Shown here one piece after another: positions 43,160-51,883 of a stretch of DNA of 64,000 nt. The notes beneath the pieces were generated by a model that was not told where the DNA came from, ran no database searches, and saw nothing but the letters and a program-made list of their open reading frames with translations. How positions within the stretch are numbered: position 1 is the stretch's first letter; each line of letters opens with the position of its first letter. Source of the stretch: Curtobacterium sp. MCBD17_013. GTDB lineage: Bacteria > Actinomycetota > Actinomycetes > Actinomycetales > Microbacteriaceae. The stretch covers positions 33,922-97,921 of the forward strand of contig NZ_QKTU01000011.1 of the NCBI RefSeq assembly GCF_003234565.1. The letters are read 5' to 3'. Both the position numbers and the translations under genes were made by a program.

Positions 43160-43188
43160 TTCCAGCCGCAAGTCTTCACGCGCTGGAA
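43160..43188. promoter_or_regulatory. Inverted repeat in the divergent amidohydrolase-aldolase promoter region
   Basis: TTCCAGC at 43160-43166 is matched by GCTGGAA at 43182-43188; a further CTGGAAA lies at 43198-43204. The arms are 22 bp apart start to start, suggesting a dimeric repressor site. The regulator is not encoded next to it. Confidence 0.45.
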
Positions 43189-43213
43189 ACATGCCATCTG
43201 GAAAGCTGATGGC

Positions 43214-44008
43214 GTGACAGCGAGGACGATGCACAGCGCCGCGATGACGTCGGACGATCCGCTCTGGGGTCTGTGGTCGAACTACGCGAGCCCGCGGGTG
43301 GTCGGTTCGCTCGCGGCCTCCGGGGCCCCGTGGATCTGCGTCGACGAGCAGCACGGGTACCCGCCGGACGACCTCGCCGCGACGATCGGCGCCGGGCTCG
43401 CACGTGACGTCACGATGGTCGTCCGTGTCGCCTGGAACCGGCCGGAGCTGATCGGCCGCGCGCTCGACGCAGGCGCGAGCGGGATCATCGTCCCGATGGT
43501 GGAGGACCCGTCCCAGGCGCAGAGTGCGGCCCGTGCATGCCATTACCCGCCGCTCGGAGCCAGGAGCTTCGGGCCCGCCCGCCGTGCGTTCGGCGTGGAC
43601 GCGGCGTACGGCGGACACGCACCCGAGGACGAGCCGCAGTGTCTCGTCATGGTGGAGTCCGCCGCCGCGTTGACCCACGTCGAGGAGATCGCCCAGACGG
43701 AGGGCGTCGACGGGATCTTCGTCGGGCCGTTCGACCTCGCGCTGGCCCTCGGCGTCGCGCTCGACGACCTCCTCGCCGACCACTCGTCGTCCTCGCCGCT
43801 CGTCCGGATCGCCGCGGCCTGCCGTCGAGCGGGGATCCTCGCCGCGGCGTACGGCGGCACGCCCGAGCGGGCGCGGGTCCTCGCGGCCCACGGGTTCGGG
43901 CTCGTCGTCGCCGGGACGGACGACGGGATCCTCCGCGACGGCTGGGCCGGCATCCGCGCCGGACTCGCGGCCGGTGCGGAGGAGCGCGGAGCGACCGGCG
44001 CCCGCTGA
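43214..44008 (+). CDS. HpcH/HpaI-family aldolase
   Basis: A 264-residue metal-dependent class II aldolase. The catalytic motif DEQHG near residue 50 corresponds to D-x-EHG in family members, with metal ligands Glu in VMVESAAAL and Asp in GIFVGPFDLALALG. Family members cleave 2-keto-3-deoxy acids or hydroxy-oxo diacids to pyruvate and an aldehyde. Substrate is unknown; the divergent lactonase-like amidohydrolase suggests sugar-acid or aromatic-acid breakdown. GTG at 43214 is preceded by an AAAGCT hexamer six bases upstream. Confidence 0.82.
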   Translation: MTARTMHSAAMTSDDPLWGLWSNYASPRVVGSLAASGAPWICVDEQHGYPPDDLAATIGAGLARDVTMVVRVAWNRPELIGRALDAGASGIIVPMVEDPSQAQSAARACHYPPLGARSFGPARRAFGVDAAYGGHAPEDEPQCLVMVESAAALTHVEEIAQTEGVDGIFVGPFDLALALGVALDDLLADHSSSSPLVRIAAACRRAGILAAAYGGTPERARVLAAHGFGLVVAGTDDGILRDGWAGIRAGLAAGAEERGATGAR

Positions 44009-44178
44009 CGGTCCACACGGCCCCGACGCCCGGTGACCGCGTGCCGGGCGCTGGATGGTGCCGCCGCAGCCCGCTCGGTCGCCGCGTTCCACGTCACCCG
44101 TCGGCGGGCTGGGTCCCCGTCGACCCGCGGTCGGTAGCCTCGCGCGAGAACCACATCCGCCACCACGAGGAGGCCACC

Positions 44179-44670
44179 ATGCCGAGCACCACCACGCTGT
44201 CCATCCCGGCCCGGGCACTGCTGCTCGGCGTGTTCACGGGCGCCCGGTCCGCCACGCCCCTCGCGGTCCTCGCGCTGCAGCACGATCGCCCCTCGCTCCA
44301 GGGTGCCTGGCAGCAGTGGCCCGTGTTCCGCTCGCCCGTCGGCCGAGGCGCCCTCGTCGCCTCGGCGGCCGGGGAGCTCGTCGCCGACAAGCTCCCCGTC
44401 ACGCCCAGTCGGCTGAAGCCCGGGGCGCTCCTCGGACGCGTCACGGCCGGTGCGATCGCCGGGCTCGTCATCGGGAGCGTGGGCGGCAGCAGTGTGTCGC
44501 GCCTCCAGACCGCGGTGCTCGGTGGCGTCGGCGCGGTGATCGGGAGCTACGCGGGCTACCTCGGCCGCACTGCCCTCGGCTGGGTCAGCGGCCTGCCGGA
44601 CCCGGTCGTCGCGCTCGTCGAGGACACGATCACGGTCGCCGGGGCGACCGCGGTGGTCACCGCCGACTGA
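44179..44670 (+). CDS. DUF4126-like membrane protein
   Basis: A 163-residue hydrophobic protein with Gly-rich spans (LLLGVFTGARSATPLAVLAL, GAIAGLVIGSVGG, GGVGAVIGSYAGYLG). The GARS-x-TPLA N-terminal motif resembles DUF4126 proteins of unknown function. GAGGAGG precedes the ATG at 44179. Monocistronic. Confidence 0.65.
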   Translation: MPSTTTLSIPARALLLGVFTGARSATPLAVLALQHDRPSLQGAWQQWPVFRSPVGRGALVASAAGELVADKLPVTPSRLKPGALLGRVTAGAIAGLVIGSVGGSSVSRLQTAVLGGVGAVIGSYAGYLGRTALGWVSGLPDPVVALVEDTITVAGATAVVTAD

Positions 44671-44675
44671 CCGAC

Positions 44676-44716
44676 GGACGGGAGGGGCGGGGCCAGCGGC
44701 TGCGCCCCTCCCGTCC
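44676..44716. terminator. Long GC-rich terminator hairpin with GGGAGG core
   Basis: A perfect 14-bp inverted repeat (44676-44689 with 44703-44716) and 13-nt loop follows the DUF4126 gene. Its GGGAGG/CCTCCC core recurs in hairpins at 49336-49392 and 63900-63945. Confidence 0.6.
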
Positions 44717-44805
44717 GGCTCCGGTCGGCCGTGTCAGCGTGTGCGATCACCGCCGACCGCCAGCGCCGCGACCCGCGCGACACCCGGCTCCGCTACGGTT
44801 CGCCC

Positions 44806-46191
44806 ATGGCAGCAACGGCGCCCCCGCAGCGCACCGACCGGCGTGGCCTCGTGGCGTGGGCGCTCTGGGACTGGGGATCGGCCGCGTTCAACGCCGTCGT
44901 CACGACGTTCGTCTTCAGCACCTACCTGGCCAGTCGCGCGTTCGTCGACCCCGCCCTCGTCGCGCACGAGCACGGTGCAGCCGGGCGGCGGGCGGTCGAG
45001 GCAGCCCTCGCCCACAACGCGACCGTGGTGTCGGTCGCGCTGACGATCGCCGGCGTCGTCGTCGCGCTCATCGCACCGGCGATCGGCCGGTTCGCCGACG
45101 CGTCCGGGCACCGGAAGCGGTCCGTGCTGCTCGCGACGATCGGCATCGTGCTGAGCATCGGGTGCATGGTGTTCGTCGCGCCCGCCCAGCCGTACCTCGT
45201 GCTCGGGGCGTCCCTCCTCGGCATCGGCACGGTCGCGTACGAGATCGCCAGCGTCGGCTACAACGCGATGCTCGGGCAGGTCGCCCCCGAGGGCCGGACC
45301 GGCCGGGTGTCCGGCATCGGCTGGGCCGCCGGGTACTTCGGGGGCATCGTGCTGCTCGTCGTCCTGCTCGTGCTGTGCATCCAGGACTTCGGCTCGCCCG
45401 ACCGCGCGGGACTGCTCGGCCTGCCGTCGACCGTGGCGGGTGGGGAGTGGAGCGTCCGGGTCGCGATCGGCATCGCCGCGCTGTGGCTCGCGGCCTCGTC
45501 GGTGCCGCTGTTCGTCGTCGTGCCCGAGGCCACCCGCGGACCGGCGCGGCGCAGCGGCGTCCTCACCGCCTACGCCGACCTCGGCCGCGACGTCGCCCGA
45601 CTGTGGCGGGAGCGGCGCGACCTCCTCATGTTCCTCGTCGCGAGCGCCGTGTTCCGCGACGGCCTCGCCGCCGTGTTCACGTTCGGGGCGATCATCGCCG
45701 CGCAGGTGTTCGAGTTCTCGTCGTCCGAGGTCATCCTGTTCGCGATCGCGGCGAACGTCGTCGCGGGCATCGCCACCGTCGTGTCCGGACGGCTCGACGA
45801 CCGCTTCGGCTCGCGCGCGCTCATCCTCGCCGCGCTCGTCGGACTCGTCGCGTGCGGCACGGGCGTCCTGTTCATCGGCACCGCGCAGCAGGGATTCTGG
45901 GTGCTCGGCCTCGCGCTGTGTCTGTTCGTCGGCCCGGTGCAGTCGTCGAGCCGCGCCTACCTCGCGCGCCTCGCGACCCCCGGGCGCGAGGGCGAGCTCT
46001 TCGGTCTGTACGCCACCACGGGCCGGGCGGCGAGCTTCCTGGCACCCGCGCTGTTCGGACTCGCCGTGACGATCGGCGGATCCACGCGGTTCGGCATCCT
46101 CGGCATCGTCGCGGTGCTGCTCGCCGGGCTCGTGCTCATGCTCTTCGTCCGGGTGCAGCGCGCGCAGCCGGCATCCCTCGGGCGGGCCTGA
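44806..46191 (+). CDS. MFS transporter, UMF1/Atg22-like
   Basis: A 461-residue permease with about 12 membrane segments. WALWDWGSAAFNAVVTTFVF at the N-terminus and the loop GRFADASGHRKR are characteristic of the UMF1 (Atg22-like) group of the major facilitator superfamily. Some relatives export amino acids or peptides; the substrate is unknown. The ATG at 44806 follows TACGGT by six bases, indicating leaderless initiation. Confidence 0.85.
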   Translation: MAATAPPQRTDRRGLVAWALWDWGSAAFNAVVTTFVFSTYLASRAFVDPALVAHEHGAAGRRAVEAALAHNATVVSVALTIAGVVVALIAPAIGRFADASGHRKRSVLLATIGIVLSIGCMVFVAPAQPYLVLGASLLGIGTVAYEIASVGYNAMLGQVAPEGRTGRVSGIGWAAGYFGGIVLLVVLLVLCIQDFGSPDRAGLLGLPSTVAGGEWSVRVAIGIAALWLAASSVPLFVVVPEATRGPARRSGVLTAYADLGRDVARLWRERRDLLMFLVASAVFRDGLAAVFTFGAIIAAQVFEFSSSEVILFAIAANVVAGIATVVSGRLDDRFGSRALILAALVGLVACGTGVLFIGTAQQGFWVLGLALCLFVGPVQSSSRAYLARLATPGREGELFGLYATTGRAASFLAPALFGLAVTIGGSTRFGILGIVAVLLAGLVLMLFVRVQRAQPASLGRA

Positions 46192-46326
46192 GCCGACGCC
46201 CCAGTCGGGTGCGCGGGGCAGCACGCGTCCCCCTCCTCGCCGTCGCCTGAACGGCACGTACCCCGACCCGCACCTCTCCGGCGTAGCGTCGCGCTGTCCT
46301 GAGCCACGACGACGAGGAGTCGACCG

Positions 46327-47871
46327 GTGTCCGATGCGTTCCGGCCCCGCAACCCGACGGGCACCACGCTCCGTGCCGTCGCCGAGGTCGTCGGCGCGAC
46401 CACGCCGACCGCCGTCCCCGACGACCTGCGCGTGACCGGCGTCGCCGTCGAGGACGGCGAGGTCCGCCCCGGGGACCTGTTCGTCGCGATGCCCGGTGCC
46501 CACACGCACGGCGTCCGGTTCGTCCCGGCCGCGTTGTCGGCGGGGGCCGTCGCGGTCCTCACCGACGCAGCGGGTGCCGAGGCGCTCGCGGCGTCGACCG
46601 TGCCGATCCTCGTCGTGCCGTCACCCCGCGCCGTGCTCGGTCGGACGGCGGCGGTCGTGTTCGGGACGTCCGCGCCGTCCGCGACCCTGTTCGGCGTCAC
46701 CGGCACGAACGGCAAGACGTCGAGCGTGTACCTGCTCGACGCGGTCATGCGCCGACTCGGGTGGCGGACCGCGCTGACCTCCACCGCCGAGCGCCACGTG
46801 GGCGACCGGGTCATCGCGAGCCGGCTGACGACCCCCGAGGCGAGCGAGCTCCACGGGTTCCTCGCCGCGGCCCTGGAGCACGGTGCCGACGGCGTCGCCC
46901 TCGAGATCAGCGCGCAGGCCCTGTCCCGGCACCGGGTGGACGGGGTCGTCGTCGACGTCGCCGGGTTCACGAACCTCAGCCACGACCACCTCGACGAGTA
47001 CGCCGACCTCGACGCGTACCTGGCGGCCAAGGCGCTCCTGTTCCGCCCCGACCGATCGCGGCGCGCGGTCGTGTCGCTCGACTCGGCCGCCGGTGCGCGC
47101 ATCGCGGCGTCCGCCGAGGTCCCCCTGACGACGATCACCTCGCGCCCGGACACGGCCGCCGACTGGCACGTCACCGTCCTCGAGCAGCGCCCGGACGCCA
47201 CGCGGTTCCGGCTCGACGGCCCCGGGGGAGCGACCGTCACCACCGAGGTGCCCCTGCTCGGCGTGCACATGGCGGCGAACACGGGACTCGCGATCGTCAT
47301 GCTCGCCGCCTCGGGCGTGCCGTTCCCGGACCTCGTGCGCGCGGTCGGCGCTCGGCTCGACGTCGACGTCCCCGGGCGCATGGCGGACGCGTCCGCGGCC
47401 ACCGGGCCCCGGGTCTTCGTCGACTTCGCGCACACCCCCGACGCGTTCGAGAAGAGCCTCATCGCGATGCGGGCGTTCACGGCCGGGCCGCTCGTCATGG
47501 TCGTCGGCGCCGACGGGGACAAGGACCCGACCAAGCGCGCGGGCATGGGCGAGGTCGGGGCCCGGCACGCCGACGTCGTCATCGTCGCGGACCACCACCC
47601 CCGGCACGAGGACCCGGACGCCATCCGTGCGGCGATCCTCGCCGGCGCGTGCGGGGCGGGCACCGACACGACCATCCTCGAGATCCCCGATCCGCCCACC
47701 GCGATCCGCGCCGCCCTCCGCCACGCGGGAGCGGACGGGGCCGTGTACTGGGCCGGCCCCGGGCTGACCGACTACCGCATCATCGGCGACGAGCACGTCC
47801 CCTACTCGTCGTACGAGGACGCCGGGGTGGCGCTCGCCGAGGCCGGTTGGGGCGTCGGCGTCGAGGCCTGA
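46327..47871 (+). CDS. MurE-like UDP-N-acetylmuramyl peptide ligase
   Basis: A 514-residue Mur ligase with all three domains. ATP loop GVTGTNGKTS, TSTAERHVG, LTTPEASELH, the metal/substrate segment EISAQALSRHR and FTNLSHDHLDEY match MurE. The position of the DNPR amino-acid-recognition motif reads HHPR (within VADHHPRHEDP), so meso-diaminopimelate is unlikely to be the substrate; Microbacteriaceae often use other diamino acids or homoserine. No division-cell-wall genes are adjacent, so it may be a paralog. GAGGAG precedes the GTG at 46327. Confidence 0.8.
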   Translation: MSDAFRPRNPTGTTLRAVAEVVGATTPTAVPDDLRVTGVAVEDGEVRPGDLFVAMPGAHTHGVRFVPAALSAGAVAVLTDAAGAEALAASTVPILVVPSPRAVLGRTAAVVFGTSAPSATLFGVTGTNGKTSSVYLLDAVMRRLGWRTALTSTAERHVGDRVIASRLTTPEASELHGFLAAALEHGADGVALEISAQALSRHRVDGVVVDVAGFTNLSHDHLDEYADLDAYLAAKALLFRPDRSRRAVVSLDSAAGARIAASAEVPLTTITSRPDTAADWHVTVLEQRPDATRFRLDGPGGATVTTEVPLLGVHMAANTGLAIVMLAASGVPFPDLVRAVGARLDVDVPGRMADASAATGPRVFVDFAHTPDAFEKSLIAMRAFTAGPLVMVVGADGDKDPTKRAGMGEVGARHADVVIVADHHPRHEDPDAIRAAILAGACGAGTDTTILEIPDPPTAIRAALRHAGADGAVYWAGPGLTDYRIIGDEHVPYSSYEDAGVALAEAGWGVGVEA

Positions 47872-48110
47872 GGCGGCGGCGCGGCCCGCGCGGCCAGGAC
47901 CGGGTCCGGGAGGCCCGGCAGCGGGTCCGGGAGGCCCGGCACCGCGTCCGACGTCGCCGACGTGCGCCGTGCCTCCCGGCCGGACCGCCGACCCTGGCAG
48001 TGCCGTCCCCCGGGCTCGCACCGGCATCCGCGTACCGTCCAGCGCGCCCCGAGATCCGGGGATCCGCGACGCTCGTGCACGAGGCGCGGCAGGACGTGAG
48101 GAGCACGCTC
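47872..48110. other. GC-rich intergenic region with repeats
   Basis: These 239 bases hold a 21-bp-period tandem repeat (47901-47941) and further GGGAGG/CCTCCC-like short arms, but no gene. The region probably provides terminators for the MurE-like gene and the promoter for the dehydrogenase. Confidence 0.45.
47901..47941. repeat. Two perfect 20-bp repeats at 21-bp period
   Basis: The same 20-mer occurs at 47901-47920 and 47922-47941. Each copy contains CCGGG-AGG-CCCGG, able to form a small hairpin, so the pair may act as a tandem terminator for the MurE-like gene. Confidence 0.7.
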
Positions 48111-49322
48111 ATGAAGGCAGTCGTCTGGCACGGCATCGGCGACATCCGACTCGACGAGGTCCCCGAGCCGACGATCCAGGACCCGCACGACGCGATCGTC
48201 CGCGTCACCCGGAGCGCGATCTGCGGCACCGACCTGCACTTCGTCCGCGGGACGATGGCCCCGATGCAGGAGGGCACGATCCTCGGTCACGAGGCCGTGG
48301 GCGTCGTCACGCAGGTCGGCGACGCCGTCCGCGGATTCAGCGCAGGCGACCGCGTCGTCATCAACTCCACGATCTCGTGCGGCGCCTGTCGGTACTGCCG
48401 GACGGGCAAGACGGCGCAGTGCGACGTGGCGAACCCGAACGGTCCGCAGGCCGGCACGAGTTTCTTCGGTGGCCCGGTGTCGACCGGTCCCGTGGACGGA
48501 CTCCAGGCCGAGTACGTGCGCGTCCCCTGGGCGCAGAACACCATGCACGGGTTGCCCGAGAACGTGAGCGACGAGCAGGCGATCCTGCTGTCCGACATCT
48601 TCCCGACCGGGTGGTTCGGCGCCGAGCTGGCCGGTGTCAGCCGTGGTGACGTGGTCGTCGTGTTCGGAGCGGGCATCGTCGGGCAGTTCGCGATCGCCTC
48701 GGCGTTCAAGCAGGGCGCGGGTCGCGTGATCGTCGTGGACGGCCAGGAGACCCGGTTGGCCCAGGCCCTGGCGCAGCACGCCGAGGTCGTCGACTTCAAC
48801 CGCGAGGACCCCGTCCAGGCGGTCATGGACCTGACGAACGGGATCGGCGCGGACTGCGTCATCGACGCGGTCGGGGTCGACGCCGAGCGCCCGAAGCAGG
48901 GACCCGCCGCGGTCTCCGCCGACGAGGCCGAGCAGTTCGACGCCGAGGTCGCCTCGATCGCTCCCGACGCGCAGCCTCGGGGCGACCAGTGGAAGCCGGG
49001 CGACGGACCCTCGCAGGTCGCGCGCTGGGCGGTGCAGGTCGTCGCGAAGTACGGCCGCATCGGGATCATCGGCGTGTACTCGCCGACCGTCGACGCCTAC
49101 CCGATCGGCGAGGCCATGAACAAGAACCTCACGATCCGTGCGGGGAACTGCGATCACCACTCCGTCACGCCGCCGCTCATCGACCTCGTCGCGAGCGGGC
49201 AGTTCGACCCGACGACCCTGATCACCCAGCACGAGGCCATGACGGACGCGATCGCGGCGTACGAGGCGTTCGACCGGCGCGAGGACGGCTGGACCAAGGT
49301 GGAACTGACGCTCGTCGGCTGA
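48111..49322 (+). CDS. Zinc-dependent alcohol/formaldehyde-type dehydrogenase
   Basis: A 403-residue medium-chain dehydrogenase. Catalytic zinc ligands fit CGTDLHF and GHEAVG; structural zinc Cys residues lie in CGACRYCRTGKTAQC. The Rossmann motif is VFGAGIVGQFAI. An insertion of about 45 residues near VDAERPKQG with later GNCDHHSV resembles glutathione-independent formaldehyde dehydrogenase-like proteins. Substrate remains uncertain. The ATG at 48111 is preceded by GTGAGGAG. Confidence 0.85.
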   Translation: MKAVVWHGIGDIRLDEVPEPTIQDPHDAIVRVTRSAICGTDLHFVRGTMAPMQEGTILGHEAVGVVTQVGDAVRGFSAGDRVVINSTISCGACRYCRTGKTAQCDVANPNGPQAGTSFFGGPVSTGPVDGLQAEYVRVPWAQNTMHGLPENVSDEQAILLSDIFPTGWFGAELAGVSRGDVVVVFGAGIVGQFAIASAFKQGAGRVIVVDGQETRLAQALAQHAEVVDFNREDPVQAVMDLTNGIGADCVIDAVGVDAERPKQGPAAVSADEAEQFDAEVASIAPDAQPRGDQWKPGDGPSQVARWAVQVVAKYGRIGIIGVYSPTVDAYPIGEAMNKNLTIRAGNCDHHSVTPPLIDLVASGQFDPTTLITQHEAMTDAIAAYEAFDRREDGWTKVELTLVG

Positions 49323-49335
49323 CCGACGGCGTGTC

Positions 49336-49392
49336 GGCCGGGAGGCGCGGCACCGGACCCGACGCCGGGCCCGTGTGTCGTCCCTCCCGGCC
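49336..49392. terminator. GGGAGG-type hairpin between dehydrogenase and glmU
   Basis: GGCCGGGAGG (49336-49345) pairs with CCTCCCGGCC (49383-49392) around a 37-nt C+G-rich loop. It lies directly before the glmU -10 element, so it likely ends the upstream transcript. Confidence 0.55.
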
Positions 49393-49415
49393 GCGAACCG
49401 GGCCAGGATGGGAGC

Positions 49416-50891
49416 ATGACCGACCAGCCGATCGCCGTGGTCGTCCTCGCCGCCGGGCAGGGCACCCGCATGAAGTCCGCGACCCCCAAGGTGCTCCACC
49501 GGCTCGCCGGACTCCCGCTCATCGCCCACGTGCTCCGCACCGCGGAGTCCCTCGCACCGGCGCACGTGGCGGTCGTCGTCCGGCACGAGCGCGAGCGCGT
49601 CGCGGCCGAGGTCACCGAGCGCATGCCGGACGCCCTCGTCGTCGACCAGGACGACGTCCCCGGCACCGGCCGTGCCGTCGAGGTGGCGGTCGCCGCGCTC
49701 CCGGCCGACTTCGACGGCGTCGTCGTCGTGCTCAGCGCGGACGTGCCGCTGCTCGACGCGGCGAGCGTCCGGGCCCTCGTGCAGCAGCACACCACCGCGG
49801 GCGACGCCGTGACCTTCGTCAGCGCGATCGCGCCCGACCCGACCGGGCTCGGACGGATCCTCCGCGACGAGCGGGGTGCGTTCACGGGGGTCGTCGAGCA
49901 CAAGGACGCCACCGACGAGCAGCGCATGATCACCGAGGCGAACGCGGGCATCTACGCGTTCGACGTCGCGCAGCTCCGCGCCGTCCTGCCGTCGATCGGC
50001 ACCGACAACGCGCAGGGCGAGAAGTACATCACCGACGCGCCCGCCCTCATCGCCGCCCGGGGTGGTCGCATCGACGTCCTCACCCTGTCCGACCCGTGGC
50101 TGGTCGCCGGCGTGAACGACCGCGCCCAGCTCGCCGACGCGGGGCGCGAGCTCAACGCCCGGATCGTCCGCGCGCACCAGCTCGCCGGCGTCACGATCAA
50201 GGACCCGGCGACGACGTGGATCGACCTCGACGTCACGATCGAGCCCGACGCCGAGATCCTGCCGGGCACGCAGCTCGAGGGTGCCACGGCGATCGCGGCC
50301 GGCGCGGTCGTCGGGCCGGACACGACGCTCCGCGACACCGAGGTCGGGCCCGGGGCGACCGTCGTCCGGACCGATGCGACGCTCGCGGTCGTCGGTGCGG
50401 GGGCGACCGTCGGGCCGTTCGCGTACCTCCGGGCCGGGACGTACCTCGGCGACGACGGCAAGATCGGCACCTTCGTCGAGACGAAGAACGCCCGCATCGG
50501 CCGCGGCAGCAAGGTGCCGCACCTGTCGTACATCGGGGACGCCGAGGTGGGCGAGGGCTCGAACATCGGCGCGAACACGATCACCGCGAACTACGACGGC
50601 GTGCACAAGCACCGCACCGAGGTGGGCTCCCACGTCCGCACCGGCTCGCACAACGTCTTCGTCGCCCCGGTTAGGATTGGGGACGGGGCGTACACGGGAG
50701 CGGGAACGACGGTCCGCAAGGACGTCCCCGCCGGCTCGCTCGCCATCAGCTACGCCCCGCAGCGCATCACCGAGGGCTGGGTCGAGGAACATCGGCCCGG
50801 AACCCCTGCTGCCGAGGCCGCTGCGGCCGCGGGGGCACGACGCGCGTCCGCCCCATCCCCCCAGAGCGCGACCCCGCGGGTCGAGGAGTGA
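49416..50891 (+). CDS. glmU: Bifunctional UDP-GlcNAc pyrophosphorylase / glucosamine-1-phosphate N-acetyltransferase
   Basis: A 491-residue cytoplasmic enzyme making UDP-N-acetylglucosamine for peptidoglycan. The N-terminal nucleotidyltransferase begins VVLAAGQGTRMKS and has a GTGRAVEVA uridylyl-binding segment. The C-terminal half is a left-handed beta-helix with hexapeptide repeats and the acetyltransferase segment YIGDAEVGEGSNIGANTITAN. The tail of about 35 residues is Ala/Pro-rich. ATG 49416 follows CAGGAT by six bases. Overlaps prs by four bases. Confidence 0.96.
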   Translation: MTDQPIAVVVLAAGQGTRMKSATPKVLHRLAGLPLIAHVLRTAESLAPAHVAVVVRHERERVAAEVTERMPDALVVDQDDVPGTGRAVEVAVAALPADFDGVVVVLSADVPLLDAASVRALVQQHTTAGDAVTFVSAIAPDPTGLGRILRDERGAFTGVVEHKDATDEQRMITEANAGIYAFDVAQLRAVLPSIGTDNAQGEKYITDAPALIAARGGRIDVLTLSDPWLVAGVNDRAQLADAGRELNARIVRAHQLAGVTIKDPATTWIDLDVTIEPDAEILPGTQLEGATAIAAGAVVGPDTTLRDTEVGPGATVVRTDATLAVVGAGATVGPFAYLRAGTYLGDDGKIGTFVETKNARIGRGSKVPHLSYIGDAEVGEGSNIGANTITANYDGVHKHRTEVGSHVRTGSHNVFVAPVRIGDGAYTGAGTTVRKDVPAGSLAISYAPQRITEGWVEEHRPGTPAAEAAAAAGARRASAPSPQSATPRVEE

Positions 50892-51877
50892 GCACACAGG
50901 TGTCCGGAATCAAGATGACCGGCCAGAAGCGACTCGTGCTGGTGTCGGGCCGAGCGCATCCGGAGCTCGCCGAGTCGATCGCGGACGAGCTCGGGCTCGA
51001 CCTCGTCCCGACGGACGCCCGGACCTTCGCGAACGGCGAGCTCTACGCGCGGTTCGACGAGTCGGTCCGCGGCTGCGACGCCTTCGTCATCCAGTCCCAC
51101 ACCGCGCCGATCAACGAGTGGCTCATGGAGCAGCTCATCATCGTGGACGCCCTCAAGCGCGCGTCGGCCAAGCGGATCACGGTCGTCGCGCCGTTCTACC
51201 CCTACGCCCGTCAGGACAAGAAGGGCCGCGGGCGTGAGCCGATCTCGGCCCGCCTCGTCGCCGACCTGTTCAAGGCCGCCGGCGCCCACCGGATCATGAG
51301 CGTCGACCTGCACGCACCGCAGATCCAGGGGTTCTTCGACGGCCCGGTCGACCACCTGTTCGCGATGCCCGTGCTGCTCGAGCACTTCCGGCAGCTGCTC
51401 GACCCCTCGACGCTCACGGTCGTGTCGCCCGACATGGGCCGCGTCCGCGTCGCCGACATCTGGAGCGAGAAGCTCGGCGCGCCGCTGGCGATCATCCACA
51501 AGCGCCGCGACCCGCTCGTGCCGAACCAGGTCACCGTCCACGAGATCGTCGGCGACGTCTCGGGCCGCTGGTGCCTGCTCGTCGACGACCTCATCGACAC
51601 CGGCCGGACGATCGCCAAGGCGGCCGAGGCCCTCAAGGCGAACGGGGCGGTCGGCGTCGTGGTCGCGGCCACGCACGCGGTGTTCTCCGACCCGGCGACC
51701 GAGCTGCTGCAGAGCGAGTTCATCGACCAGGTCGTCGTCACCGACACCCTCCCGCTCGCGCCCGACAAGCGCTGGGACCGCCTGACGATCCTGCCGATCG
51801 CGCCGCTCATCGCCCGCGCCATCCACGAGGTCTTCGACGACGGCTCCGTGACCTCGATGTTCGACGGCGCAGCGTAG
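50888..51877 (+). CDS. prs: Ribose-phosphate pyrophosphokinase
   Basis: A 329-residue enzyme that makes PRPP from ribose 5-phosphate and ATP for nucleotide, His and Trp synthesis. Motifs include FANGELYARF, the flexible-loop region PFYPYARQDKKGRGREPISA, the metal/regulatory segment VDLHAPQIQGFFDGPVD and the PRPP loop VDDLIDTGRTI. GTG at 50888 overlaps the glmU stop (GTGA); the glmU-prs order is common in actinobacteria. Confidence 0.96.
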   Translation: MSTQVSGIKMTGQKRLVLVSGRAHPELAESIADELGLDLVPTDARTFANGELYARFDESVRGCDAFVIQSHTAPINEWLMEQLIIVDALKRASAKRITVVAPFYPYARQDKKGRGREPISARLVADLFKAAGAHRIMSVDLHAPQIQGFFDGPVDHLFAMPVLLEHFRQLLDPSTLTVVSPDMGRVRVADIWSEKLGAPLAIIHKRRDPLVPNQVTVHEIVGDVSGRWCLLVDDLIDTGRTIAKAAEALKANGAVGVVVAATHAVFSDPATELLQSEFIDQVVVTDTLPLAPDKRWDRLTILPIAPLIARAIHEVFDDGSVTSMFDGAA

Positions 51878-51883
51878 CGGCGC

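Noticed and set aside
44734..46509. Minus-strand open frame of 591 residues opposite the MFS transporter gene
   Set aside because: Composition is dominated by charged residues from complementary codons and no motif is visible; the MFS protein explains the sequence.
47802..50897. Minus-strand open frame of over 1000 residues opposite the dehydrogenase and glmU genes
   Set aside because: No start context, no domain, and exact coincidence with strongly conserved plus-strand genes.
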